DNA from: Planctomycetaceae bacterium
GTDB taxonomy: Bacteria > Planctomycetota > Planctomycetia > Pirellulales > PNKZ01
Direction: 5' to 3'
NCBI GenBank assembly: GCA_016793115.1
Contig: JAEUIN010000052.1
Location: forward strand, 26,445 to 90,444
Length of the DNA: 64,000 nucleotides
Made by a program: the position numbers and the translations under genes. Positions 44,679 through 53,630 of this stretch are shown in pieces. The notes under the pieces are model-generated. The model was not told the origin of the DNA. It saw only the letters and a list, made by a program, of their open reading frames with translations, and did not search any database. Within the stretch, counting starts at the first letter, position 1; each line of letters starts with the position of its first letter.

Positions 44679-47600
44679 CGCTTCTCCAGACTGCGTACCT
44701 GTCCGACACGACACACGGTATTGAAATCGCAACGCGAGGTGCAATCCTCGTCGGCGCTCGCCATCGGGAACTGTCCGCCGCGAATGCCTTGCACAAGGCC
44801 GACGACGCGGCGCACGATCGCCTCGCGCAACGTCTGCCAAGCATCGGTGGGGCGCACTCCGGCGTCGACCACCTCGTGCAGCAGCAGCGTCTTCTTGAAG
44901 CCGGAGTCGGCGACGAACCAGTAGCCGAACTGCCACGGCACGGCTTCGCTGTTCTTCAGCAGCAGTTGCTCGGCGGCCATGGCGTAGAGCGTCAGTTGTA
45001 ACGCCTGGCCCGACTCGACCGCCGCCTTGGTGTAGCCCGCCGCACCGCCGGTTTTGTAGTCGACGATCGTAAACACCGCCCTTCCGGCGGCGAGCCCGAC
45101 GTCGATGCGATCGATGCGGCCAGTGATGCGCACTCGCTCCTCGTGCAACTCGAGCACCAACGGCTCGGTCGTCGAAATCTCATCTTCGTCGCGCTTTGCC
45201 ATGCCGAACGAGGCTTCGAAGTGCCGCGGCAGCGGGGCATGCTCCACGCTCTTATGAGTCGCTTCGTATTTCTCATGCTGGCCGAGATAGTTCGTCAGCC
45301 AGCGGCGCAAAAGCTTTTCGTCGATCGCCCGAAACGCTTCTTCCAGCGACGGATCGGTGCTCGCCGTGAGAAACTCGCCGATCACCTCGTCGACTAGCGT
45401 CCGGTAGGCGTCGGCATCGAGTTCGCTCGGCGAAGCGTGCCGCGTGAGCTTGGCGTTGATGCGAGCGTGCACCTCGGCGAGCACTTCATGCACGCGGCTG
45501 CCCCGTTTTCCGTAGTCGATCTCAAGTCCCACCTCATCGGGCGGCGCCAGGCGCAGCACGCGGGCGAGGAAAAATTGAAACGGACAAGCGCCGTACTGCT
45601 CCAACTGGCCGGCGCTCCATGGAAAGTCCGCGCCGAACCGTTTCGCCAGCCGTCTGCGGCCCGCCTCGCCGGCGATCATCCCCTCATAGGGCCCGAATGC
45701 TTCCCCGCGACTGCGCCGATCGACGACGTCGAGCCCGGCCAGCAGGTTGTCGCCGGCATCGGTCGAATGATATGCCACCGCCGCCAACTCTTGCGGCTCT
45801 CCCTCCGACGCCGCGGCCACGCCGCGCACGCGTGCGTCGAACAAGTTGAGCATCGCCTCGCGCGGCGGTACCGGCGTGAGGTCGCTGATGCGCGCCGGCC
45901 GGTTCAAGTCTTCGCCGCAAATACGACCGAGTTCGGCCAAATAGGGGCTGGGCAGCAGCGGTTCGGCTTTCTCGTTTAGGGCGGGAAACGACAGCCACAA
46001 CCGCCGCTCGGCTCGCGTGATCGTCTCATAGAACAAGAGCATCTCATCGCGTCGTCGATCGGTCGACGAACTGACGGGCAAGCCGCGCTTGGCCAATTGT
46101 TGCAGTTCCGCTTCGCCGTAGAACCGGCTCGTCGATTCCGCCGCCGGAAACGATTTTTCCGTCAGCCCCGCTACGAACAGATACGGGATCGAAAGACTGC
46201 GGGCCGTGATCGCGCCGAGCACTCGCACGCGGCCCGCTTCGTCTCGAGCGGCCGGAAGCACCTCGCTCCCGGCGATTTCATCGAGCATGTCGACCAGCGC
46301 CGGTCGCTCGACGCGCGCGGGCGACTCTCTGAGCAGATCGGCCAGCAAGTCGCTCGCCTGAAGCGAATCATGAAACAATCGCCACGCGGCGAAGTCGTCT
46401 CCCAGATCGCGCTGTGGTTGCGAGCGTAGCTTGCCGGCGCGGGCTTCGCTCATGCTCCGCACCAGTCCGACTTCGCCGGCCAGATCCGTCAGCGCCGACG
46501 ACCACTCGGCGGCCGTGGCCGAACCGGGCAATTCGTCGAGCGCGGCGGCGAGTTTGCGGAGCACCGGCAAGGCTAAGAGCGCGTCGGCGCGGCGCCGGTT
46601 GAGTCGTGCGGCCCGCTCGGCGCCGATCGGATCGCCGGGCTTGGCCTCCTCGGGAGCGCGCATGGCTTCCCGTTCAATCAAGGCGAGCAATTCGCTGCGG
46701 CCGGAAGGAAGTTGAGCAAAACGAATTGTGCGCTCCAGCGCCGTCGCAGCGCCCGGCCGCTGCCATTCAGGCCATGCCGGCCGAAAGTAATTGCTTCCCA
46801 CGACGGCCAACAAATCGCGAAACGGCCAATCTTCGACCGTGAGGCGAATGAGGCCGACCAGTGCCGTCACGCTCGGCGAGCGCCCGAGCGGCGCACCGGT
46901 TTCGACGGCGACCGGTATCCCATACCTCATGAAGAACTCGCTCACCAACGGCGCCGATTCGCCCAACGAGCGAAACACCACGGCGATCTCGTGCGGCTGC
47001 ACCCGCCGAGCCGGTCGCACCGTGTCGTCGCCCATGATCAACAGTCGCTTGATGCGGCGAGCCAATTCCTCAATTTCGGCGACGGCGCCCTGCGACGCGA
47101 TGAATTCGATCCGTGCCGTGTCGGTCGCCGGCTTCATCGAACGCGGACTCTTAAACAGTTCGCGCTCCACATGATCGAGCGCCGGCCAGTCCGCCTGCTT
47201 GCGACGCTCGCACGATTCGACGATCAAATCGGAGCGGCGGGCTCGCAACTGCGCGAGCGTGCGGCGCGGCTTCGCGAAGAGTTCGTCGCGATCGTCGCCC
47301 GGTTCGTCGGGGAGCGAAACGACGACGTCGGCGCTTCGCTTCGCCAATTCGTCGAGAATCTCGAGTTGTGTGCGAGTAAAGTCGCTAAAGCCGTCGACGA
47401 CGACGAGGTCGAGGCGTTCCCACGGACGCCGCTGTCCCTGCTGCAGGTTGTGTCGCGCCGACCAGAACCGGCCTTCTTGGTCGTAGAGCGAGTGCTTGGT
47501 GAGTTCGAGTTGATATTCGCCGTAGAGTGCGATCAATTCGCGCTCGCGATCGGCCAGCTTGCCGGGCGGACCGAGCCCGTCCGCCGTGCGGCAGGCCTGC

Positions 47601-48040
47601 TCGAAATGTTCCGGCCAGATTTCGACTCGCTTCAGTTCGCTGACGAACTGCGCCGCGAGATCGAGAAATCCGGGCGTGTGGGAGATGCCGCGAAAGTAAC
47701 GCAACTTTCCTTCCCCGGCGAAGCGCTGCAAGATTCGCTCCAGCAACAACCGCTTCATGCGATCGTCGATCGGCCGCACTTCGGCGTCGGCATAGGCCAA
47801 GACTTGTTCGGCGAACTGATCGAACGTCTGGATGCCGGGGCTGAAGCATCCGGATAGTTCGCCGCGCAAGACGCGCTCGCGCACTTGTTCGACGGCCCGG
47901 CGATTGGGTGCGATCCAGAGCGTCGCTTCCAGCCGGCCTGTTTTGCGTTGCCGGAGCAAGGCGTCGCGATACCGCGCCAAGAGCGCTTCCGTCTTGCCGC
48001 TGCGCGCAGGTCCGACGACGACCGTGAAGCGGCTCGGCAT
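44648..48040 (-). CDS. addB: AddB-type nuclease subunit
   Basis: A 1130-residue partner of AddA. Its N-terminal VVVGPARSGKTEALLARY is a helicase-like Walker A retained in AddB proteins. The C-terminal nuclease has IVDYKTGG near residue 993. The iron-sulfur ligand set is present: one Cys in GACPFQFFLARVLRL (about 817) and three in CTSRCDFNTVC near 1103-1113. This Cys arrangement separates AddB from RexB. It is the first gene of an addB-addA-cca series with overlapping ends. Confidence 0.93.
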   Translation of the reverse strand: MPSRFTVVVGPARSGKTEALLARYRDALLRQRKTGRLEATLWIAPNRRAVEQVRERVLRGELSGCFSPGIQTFDQFAEQVLAYADAEVRPIDDRMKRLLLERILQRFAGEGKLRYFRGISHTPGFLDLAAQFVSELKRVEIWPEHFEQACRTADGLGPPGKLADRERELIALYGEYQLELTKHSLYDQEGRFWSARHNLQQGQRRPWERLDLVVVDGFSDFTRTQLEILDELAKRSADVVVSLPDEPGDDRDELFAKPRRTLAQLRARRSDLIVESCERRKQADWPALDHVERELFKSPRSMKPATDTARIEFIASQGAVAEIEELARRIKRLLIMGDDTVRPARRVQPHEIAVVFRSLGESAPLVSEFFMRYGIPVAVETGAPLGRSPSVTALVGLIRLTVEDWPFRDLLAVVGSNYFRPAWPEWQRPGAATALERTIRFAQLPSGRSELLALIEREAMRAPEEAKPGDPIGAERAARLNRRRADALLALPVLRKLAAALDELPGSATAAEWSSALTDLAGEVGLVRSMSEARAGKLRSQPQRDLGDDFAAWRLFHDSLQASDLLADLLRESPARVERPALVDMLDEIAGSEVLPAARDEAGRVRVLGAITARSLSIPYLFVAGLTEKSFPAAESTSRFYGEAELQQLAKRGLPVSSSTDRRRDEMLLFYETITRAERRLWLSFPALNEKAEPLLPSPYLAELGRICGEDLNRPARISDLTPVPPREAMLNLFDARVRGVAAASEGEPQELAAVAYHSTDAGDNLLAGLDVVDRRSRGEAFGPYEGMIAGEAGRRRLAKRFGADFPWSAGQLEQYGACPFQFFLARVLRLAPPDEVGLEIDYGKRGSRVHEVLAEVHARINAKLTRHASPSELDADAYRTLVDEVIGEFLTASTDPSLEEAFRAIDEKLLRRWLTNYLGQHEKYEATHKSVEHAPLPRHFEASFGMAKRDEDEISTTEPLVLELHEERVRITGRIDRIDVGLAAGRAVFTIVDYKTGGAAGYTKAAVESGQALQLTLYAMAAEQLLLKNSEAVPWQFGYWFVADSGFKKTLLLHEVVDAGVRPTDAWQTLREAIVRRVVGLVQGIRGGQFPMASADEDCTSRCDFNTVCRVGQVRSLEKRWQPPLPAQR

Positions 48041-48200
48041 GGGTCCGACAAATCCTCCGTGGCGGGTGGGCGACGCGATCCATTCTATCGGAAAACAATC
48101 CGGCGTCGTAGCGGCAGGCCCGCCGAGTCCTGTAGAATCGACGGCGAACGATCATCGCTTGCTCCATTCGTCATCGCCGTCATTCTTTGAGGTTTTCTGA

Positions 48201-48539
48201 ATGTCCTCGCCCCTGCCTTGGGAAATCGACGTTCGCTCGGTCAAGCAGAAGCTCGACGCGAAAGACGATTTTTTACTCCTCGATTGCCGCGAGAAGTCGG
48301 AGCACGACACGGTGAACATCGCCGCGGCGAAACTGCTGCCGATGAGCGAACTGACCACCCGGGCCGGCGAACTCGAGGCGTATCGCAATAAACCGATCGT
48401 CGTCCATTGCCATCACGGCGGACGCAGCATGCGCGTCGCCCAATGGCTGCGGCAAAACGGATTTCCGCAAGCTCAAAGCATGGCCGGCGGCATCCACCAG
48501 TGGGCCGACGAGATTGAGCCGGGAATGGTGAAATACTAG
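48201..48539 (+). CDS. Rhodanese-domain sulfurtransferase
   Basis: A 112-residue single-domain rhodanese. The active-site Cys70 sits in VVHCHHGGRSMRVAQWL, a six-residue loop CHHGGR as in GlpE-type sulfurtransferases. FLLLDCREKSEHDTVNIAAA is the N-terminal signature. It is cytoplasmic, with no signal peptide. It may carry sulfur for cofactor or tRNA thiolation. It precedes miaA by 93 bases, but a shared pathway is not shown. Confidence 0.93.
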   Translation: MSSPLPWEIDVRSVKQKLDAKDDFLLLDCREKSEHDTVNIAAAKLLPMSELTTRAGELEAYRNKPIVVHCHHGGRSMRVAQWLRQNGFPQAQSMAGGIHQWADEIEPGMVKY

Positions 48540-48632
48540 GAAAAGCAGAAGTCAAAATGCAAAACGCAAAACGGGAGACGAAGATCACTCCTGCTCGCTA
48601 GTTGCCGCACTTTCGCATCTTGATTTTCCTCA

Positions 48633-49586
48633 ATGCCTTCCCCGTTTCCCGCCGAGTGCGTGTATCTGACCGGCCCGACGGCGAGCGGCAAGTCGGCCGT
48701 CGGCGTCGAATTGGCCAAACGGCTCGACGCGGAAATCATCGCCCTCGATTCGATGACCGTCTATCGCGGGCTCGACATCGGCACGGCCAAGCCGACGCCG
48801 GCCGAGCGCGGCGGCATTGCGCATCACTTGCTGGATGTCGTGGATCCCCGTGAAGAATTCAGCCAAGCTCAATATGCCGAATCGGCGCGGGTCGCGGTCG
48901 ACGATATTCTCGCTCGCGGCAAGACGCCGCTATTTGTCGGCGGTACGCCCCTTTATTTGAAGACGCTGCTCCGGGGCATGTTCGAAGGTCCGCCTCCCGA
49001 TTGGGAGTTTCGTCATCGCCTCGAACAAGAAACGAACCGGCGTGGACAGGAGTGGCTGCGCTCGCAACTGGCCGTCGTCGATCCGGCGGCGGCCGCGAAG
49101 TTGCATGTGAACGATTCGCGGCGCATGATTCGCGCGTTGGAAGTGTACGAAAAGACCGGAACGCCGCTGAGCACGTTGCAGCAAGAGTTCGAAACTCCGC
49201 GCGACGAAGCGCGCGGTCGAGCGTTCGTGCTTCATTGGCCTCGCACGGAACTTGGCCGGCGGATCGACCTGCGCGTCGATGCGATGATCGCCGCCGGTTT
49301 GATCGACGAAGTTCGCCGCGCCGCCGAGGCGCCCGGCGGATTGAGCCGAACGGCCCGGCAAGGCCTCGGATATCGCGAAGTCTTGGCCTATTTCGCCGGA
49401 GAATGCGATCTGCCGACGACGATCGACTTGATCAAAACCCACACGCGCCAGTTCGCCAAGCGTCAAGGAACCTGGTTTCGTAGCCTGGAGGAAGTGACGC
49501 CGATCGAAATGAGCGAACCCGCCGACGTCGCGGCCACGGCCACGAAGATACATCGCCTGCTCGCGACTTCGGACGCGCGGCCGTGA
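48633..49586 (+). CDS. miaA: tRNA dimethylallyltransferase
   Basis: A 317-residue enzyme that adds an isopentenyl group to A37 of tRNAs reading UNN codons. The P-loop is GPTASGKSAVGVELAKRL near residue 11, followed by ALDSMTVYRGLDIGTAKPTP. The conserved GLGYREVLAYFAGE and FAKRQGTWFRSL lie in the C-terminal half. Length and motif order are standard. Confidence 0.96.
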   Translation: MPSPFPAECVYLTGPTASGKSAVGVELAKRLDAEIIALDSMTVYRGLDIGTAKPTPAERGGIAHHLLDVVDPREEFSQAQYAESARVAVDDILARGKTPLFVGGTPLYLKTLLRGMFEGPPPDWEFRHRLEQETNRRGQEWLRSQLAVVDPAAAAKLHVNDSRRMIRALEVYEKTGTPLSTLQQEFETPRDEARGRAFVLHWPRTELGRRIDLRVDAMIAAGLIDEVRRAAEAPGGLSRTARQGLGYREVLAYFAGECDLPTTIDLIKTHTRQFAKRQGTWFRSLEEVTPIEMSEPADVAATATKIHRLLATSDARP

Positions 49587-49689
49587 TCCCGCCCCTGCCT
49601 TCCGTCCGGCCGTCAAGACGCGGATTTGGCCGGCTAAAAAGTCGGTTGGAGAAACTACCGCGATTGAGGTACTTTGCCGGGTGCGGAAT

Positions 49690-49765
49690 TGTAGGGTACG
49701 TCGAGCAAAGCGAGGCCCACGCGCAATGCGCGCCGAGCCGCCCAACCACCCCGCATGGGCCTCGC
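49690..49765. repeat. Degenerate copy of a dispersed palindromic element
   Basis: The left part gtagggtacgtcgagcaaag continues as cgaggcccacgc, and the right part begins gcatgggcctcgc. It resembles the long palindrome at 60104-60184, but the right arm is broken after 13 bases. It lies in the 377-base gap 49587-49963 between miaA and the amidohydrolase gene. That gap holds no supportable gene. Confidence 0.6.
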
Positions 49766-49963
49766 CCGCCCGCCGCGAATGCGATCGACCTTTTTGACCC
49801 GCCGTAAGAATATATGCGCAAACCGCGCAACTATTCCGCCGATAGTTGCGCACATTTAAGTAAGACAATCGGGGTGCGCATCTAGGGCTCGAATAGATGC
49901 GCACCGACCGCCCCGCAATCGAGTCCGCTCATCGACAAGACATTTCGACTCCTAGAGAGAACC

Positions 49964-51184
49964 ATGCCCACGCTCACCGCCGCATCGCAACTGCTGACCG
50001 AAGCCCGCAAGCATCAGAGTTGGATCACGTCGATCCGTCGGCAACTGCACGAGTATCCCGAACTCGGCTATCAGGAAGTTCGGACGAGCGAAGTGATTCG
50101 CGCGAAGCTCGATGAATTAAGCGTTCCCTATCGGTGGCCCGTCGCCAAGACGGGGGTCGTCGCGCAGATCGGCCGCGGCGATGGGCCGTGCGTCGCGCTC
50201 CGTGCCGACATCGACGCCCTGCCGATTCACGAAGAAGCCGACGTCGACTTTCGTAGTCGCACGCCCGGCAAGATGCACGCCTGCGGCCACGATTGCCACA
50301 CGGCCATGTTGCTCGGCGCGGCGAAAATGCTCAAGGCCCGCGAGGCCGAGTTGCCCGGCGTCGTGAAGCTGGTGTTTCAGCCGGCCGAAGAAGGCGGAGC
50401 CGGAGGCAATATGATGTGCGAGGAGGGAGCGCTCGAGAATCCGGCGGTGGAGCGGATTTTCGGGTTGCATGTGTGGCCGCAGTTGGCGACCGGCTCGATT
50501 GGTTCGCGCCCCGGCGTGTTTCTCGCGTCGGCCGGTTCGGTGACGATCACCGTGCAAGGCAAAGGGGGCCACGCGGCGAAGCCGAATCTGGCGATCGACC
50601 CGGTGGCGACGGCGGCCAAGATCGTGTGCGAGTTGCAGACGATCGTTTCGCGCGAAGTCGATCCGCTGGAGCCGGCCGTGGTGAGCATCACGTCGATCCA
50701 CGGCGGCGAAGCGTACAACGTGATCCCGCCGGAAGTAAAGCTAATCGGCACGATTCGCTCGCTTACGATGCCGGGTCTGGAGTTCTTGCAGAAACGCGTG
50801 CGCGCGATGGCCGAACACGTCGCAACGGCGAATCGCTGCACCGCGCTGGTCGAGTTTCCCGGCCACGACTACCCGCCGACGGTCAACGACGCCTACTGTT
50901 GGGACGTCGCCCAGGAATTAGGACGCGAGGCGCTGGGCGAAGAAGCCGTGGTTGAGCTGCCGCCGACGATGGGGGGAGAAGATTTCGCTTATTACGCCAA
51001 TCGAGTCCCCGGCTGTTTCGTCGCCCTCGGGGTGCGCAACGAAGCCGAAGGAGCGATCTACGGCGTGCATCATCCGAAATTCAAGGTCGACGAATCGGCC
51101 TTGCCGATCGGCTCGGCGCTGCACACGGCGTTCGCCTTGCGTTCGCTCGCCGAGCTACACGACAAGCCGCGCCCGGCTCTGTAA
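49964..51184 (+). CDS. M20-family amidohydrolase
   Basis: A 406-residue zinc-dependent amidohydrolase of the hippuricase / IAA-amino acid hydrolase / N-acyl amino acid deacetylase group. Metal-binding segments are [20 protein letters not shown] (about 102-121) and [12 protein letters not shown]. The lid domain includes [20 protein letters not shown], and [17 protein letters not shown] is the late catalytic motif. The substrate among N-acyl amino acids is not resolved. GAGAGA precedes the ATG. Confidence 0.93.
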   Translation: MPTLTAASQLLTEARKHQSWITSIRRQLHEYPELGYQEVRTSEVIRAKLDELSVPYRWPVAKTGVVAQIGRGDGPCVALRADIDALPIHEEADVDFRSRTPGKMHACGHDCHTAMLLGAAKMLKAREAELPGVVKLVFQPAEEGGAGGNMMCEEGALENPAVERIFGLHVWPQLATGSIGSRPGVFLASAGSVTITVQGKGGHAAKPNLAIDPVATAAKIVCELQTIVSREVDPLEPAVVSITSIHGGEAYNVIPPEVKLIGTIRSLTMPGLEFLQKRVRAMAEHVATANRCTALVEFPGHDYPPTVNDAYCWDVAQELGREALGEEAVVELPPTMGGEDFAYYANRVPGCFVALGVRNEAEGAIYGVHHPKFKVDESALPIGSALHTAFALRSLAELHDKPRPAL

Positions 51185-51247
51185 GATTGAAGGAGCATGA
51201 CCGCGCGTTTGTTTGTTCGTCGCAGCCTAAAGTTCGAGGTCGTCGTT

Positions 51248-51874
51248 ATGCGTCGCCGGAGTTTCGCCCCGTTCGTTTGTTCGCTCGCACTCGTCGTGGC
51301 CTGTAGCCCGCCTGCACAAGAAGACAAGAAGAACACGGTTCGGTACCAGGGTGAGAAGTTTGAAGTGATCACGCCGGCGTCGAACTTCGACGCTTCCGAC
51401 ACGCGCAGCTATGCGCGCAAGGAGGACGGCGAACGAATCGAACAGTTGATGCGCGCCGCGCCGATCGCGCAAAGTTTTGCGAACCTCACGGAAGTACTCG
51501 CGGCTCTCGATCAAGTCGCGTTTCCCGGCTACGGGCGTGGTCTCATGCCGCAACAAAACTCGGCCGACCCACAAGAGAAGTCGCACATCATCTTGGCGGG
51601 GCTTGAGATCCCGAATCGCTACAAGAGCCGCTATTTGGCGTTTAAGAGTCGCGCCGACGGAGGCTACGATCTCGTCGACGACTTTGTGCTCGAGCCGAAG
51701 CCGGCTCCCCCTGCGCCCCCAGCTCCGCCGCCGCCGAAGCTGGCAGAGGGGGAAGAGCCTCCGCCGCCGCCGCCGGAACCGGAGCCGATTCCGGTCGTCG
51801 TCAGCTCGCTGCGATTTCAAGGAGCGAAGATTCGCTATCTCGACGCACTTGGCCAAGTGGTGCGGGAGAAGTAG
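51248..51874 (+). CDS. Predicted lipoprotein with Pro-rich region
   Basis: A 208-residue protein. The ATG at 51248, ten bases after GAGG, gives a lipoprotein signal (PFVCSLALVVACSPP, lipobox Cys19); an in-frame ATG 51 bases upstream would hide it. The middle contains SYARKEDGERIEQLMRAAPI and a helical stretch. A Pro/Glu-rich run (about 157-183) precedes the last beta-like segment VVVSSLRFQGAKIRYLDALG. I recognise no family. The Pro-rich run may span peptidoglycan. Confidence 0.72.
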   Translation: MRRRSFAPFVCSLALVVACSPPAQEDKKNTVRYQGEKFEVITPASNFDASDTRSYARKEDGERIEQLMRAAPIAQSFANLTEVLAALDQVAFPGYGRGLMPQQNSADPQEKSHIILAGLEIPNRYKSRYLAFKSRADGGYDLVDDFVLEPKPAPPAPPAPPPPKLAEGEEPPPPPPEPEPIPVVVSSLRFQGAKIRYLDALGQVVREK

Positions 51875-52007
51875 CCCGGCAGTGATCGACCGTCCGGACC
51901 TCGGGCCGAACGCGGCGGAGGCGAACGATTGTTCCGTTCGCAGCAAGCATGCGGCCCGGCGGCGGTCTGCCGCGTACTTTCACGGCGGTTTTTCGCCGCA
52001 AAGCCAC

Positions 52008-52036
52008 TTTTCCGCCGGCCTGCCATGTTTTACAAT
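52008..52036 (+). promoter_or_regulatory. Candidate promoter of the tRNA-Ile/tRNA-Ala pair
   Basis: TTTTCC (52008-52013) and TACAAT (52031-52036) are 17 bases apart. They lie 84 bases before tRNA-Ile, in an A/T-richer pocket. The -35 match is weak. Confidence 0.35.
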
Positions 52037-52119
52037 TGCCCGCTCCCCATCCGGGACGCGGCCGCTAGGAGAGAACCTCTTCCTTTGCACGGCGTCGTTT
52101 ATGAACGGGGAACCGAATC

Positions 52120-52193
52120 GCGCGCGTAGCTCAGTTGGTTAGAGCGCAGCCCTGATAAGGCTGAGGTCCCAAGTTCGAATCTTGGCGCGCGCA
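52120..52193 (+). tRNA. tRNA-Ile (anticodon GAT)
   Basis: A complete 74-base cloverleaf. The seven-pair acceptor gcgcgcg / cgcgcgc, D-arm gctcagttggttagagc, anticodon loop ctgataa with GAT, and T-arm ccaag ttcgaat cttgg are all present. Discriminator A is at 52193, and CCA is not encoded. Confidence 0.97.
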
Positions 52194-52239
52194 CTATTGC
52201 ATCGGCCGGGAGTCGTCCCCAGACGATGACCGACCACAC

Positions 52240-52312
<73 letters not shown>

Positions 52313-52423
52313 CTCGATCGGTTCCCGAACTCGATCCGATTCAAGATCGCCGCTCCGTCGCATTCGGCCGGGCGGCGATTTCTTTTGGCCGCCTGCATGC
52401 GGCCGCATGCGGGGTTCGTCCTC

Positions 52424-52948
52424 ATGACGGAACGTTACGAGCCGTCGCGTCCGCTCCCGCCGTACACTTACATACCCGGCCGGACGCCGCATCCCAAAAG
52501 CGATCCGCTCGGGCATTCCTATGACGCGGCTGAGCCGCAGTTGAGCCCGTTGGACGCGAACCGGCTCGACGCCTCCCCGGACTTTGGCTACGCGGTCGAT
52601 CTGTTCCATGCCGGCTACTACTGGGAGGCCCATGAGTTTTGGGAATCGCTGTGGCATGCCGTCGGTCGCCGCGGGGCGACGGCGAGTGCATTGAAGGGAT
52701 TGATTCGGCTGGCTGCCGCCGGAGTCAAAGTTCGCGAAGGGAATGCGGCGGGCATCGCTTCGCATTTGGTCCGTGCGGCCGAACTGCTTGAAGAGGCTTG
52801 CTCCGGCGGGACGGCCATGATTGGACGTCTCGATCTTTCCGAAGTGGCGACCGCGACGCGCAAGCTCGACCCTTGCGGCCTCGTCGCCGCGAACGACGAC
52901 GACGTCGCTCCTCGTGCGGTCTGGCGGCTGCAACTCGTTTTAAAATGA
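52424..52948 (+). CDS. DUF309-family protein
   Basis: A 174-residue protein with the DUF309 signature LFHAGYYWEAHEFWESLWHA (about 67-86) followed by LKGLIRLAAAGVKVREGN. The family forms a small helical bundle and has no assigned function. The start at 52424 is preferred; a longer frame reaches back into the tRNA-Ala gene. It lies 113 bases before the DUF2760 gene and may or may not be co-transcribed. Confidence 0.88.
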   Translation: MTERYEPSRPLPPYTYIPGRTPHPKSDPLGHSYDAAEPQLSPLDANRLDASPDFGYAVDLFHAGYYWEAHEFWESLWHAVGRRGATASALKGLIRLAAAGVKVREGNAAGIASHLVRAAELLEEACSGGTAMIGRLDLSEVATATRKLDPCGLVAANDDDVAPRAVWRLQLVLK

Positions 52949-53061
52949 ATCCGGCCGACGTAAGTTGTGTTCGCGTTGCGGTTTGCGAGGCCGTGGGTTG
53001 ACAACTCCCCGCCATCGTCGCCAAGCTGTCGTATCTTCGACACGGCCTAAAGGGGTTCGCA

Positions 53062-53622
53062 GTGGGACGTATCAAAACGGCATTTCGCGCGTTTTTCCGT
53101 GCGCTCGGCGACGCGGAGCTGGCCCGCAATCTCGACTCGGTGCTCGACGGCACGGTCCCCACTACGGCCGGAGCCGCGAAAGCGCTGTCTCCGCCGACTG
53201 CGCCGGTCGCGGCCGAGCCGGCGAGGAAACCGAAACCGGCCCGCAGTGAGGCCCTCACGTTGTTGGAAACGCTGCAACGTGAAGGCCGACTGATCGACTT
53301 TTTGAAGGAGTCGCTCGACGGCTTCAGCGATGCTCAAATCGGCGCCGCCGCGCGCGACGTGCACCGCGAAAGCGCCGCGGTCATCGAACGGCTTTTTGCC
53401 GTCCGGCCGCTCTCTGATCAGTCGGAAGGAGCGACGCTCGAAGTGGCCGAGGGATTCGACCCGCTCCGCTATCGGCTGACCGGCAACGTCGCCGGCAAGC
53501 CGCCGTTTCGCGGGACGCTCGCTCATCATGGCTGGCAGGCGACGAAGTGCGAACTTCCGGCCTGGACCGGCGGCGAGGCCGCCGCGCGGATCGTCGCTCC
53601 CATTGAATTAGACGTTCGCTAA
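53062..53622 (+). CDS. DUF2760-family protein, first gene of an Hsp70 unit
   Basis: A 186-residue protein starting with GTG. An N-terminal helix (GRIKTAFRAFFRALGDAELA) is followed by a Pro/Ala-rich linker. The C-terminal domain (about 68-186) contains LLETLQREGRLIDFLKESLD and FRGTLAHHGWQATKCELPAW, which I recall as the DUF2760 signature. The function is unknown. The gene ends eight bases before the first Hsp70 gene. Such a protein next to non-canonical Hsp70s suggests a dedicated co-factor. Confidence 0.82.
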   Translation: MGRIKTAFRAFFRALGDAELARNLDSVLDGTVPTTAGAAKALSPPTAPVAAEPARKPKPARSEALTLLETLQREGRLIDFLKESLDGFSDAQIGAAARDVHRESAAVIERLFAVRPLSDQSEGATLEVAEGFDPLRYRLTGNVAGKPPFRGTLAHHGWQATKCELPAWTGGEAAARIVAPIELDVR

Positions 53623-53630
53623 GGATCCAC

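Noticed and set aside
46712..47857. Plus-strand open frame opposite addB (381 codons)
   Set aside because: Antisense shadow of addB; low-complexity Arg/Asp sequence without motifs.
48540..48632. Short A-rich repeats (aaaatgcaaaacgcaaaac) between the rhodanese gene and miaA as a functional element
   Set aside because: Low-complexity tract without symmetry or partner sites; no function can be supported.
52998..53003. TTGACA upstream of the Hsp70 unit as a promoter
   Set aside because: The -35 is perfect, but no acceptable -10 lies 15-19 bases downstream. The operon promoter remains unidentified.
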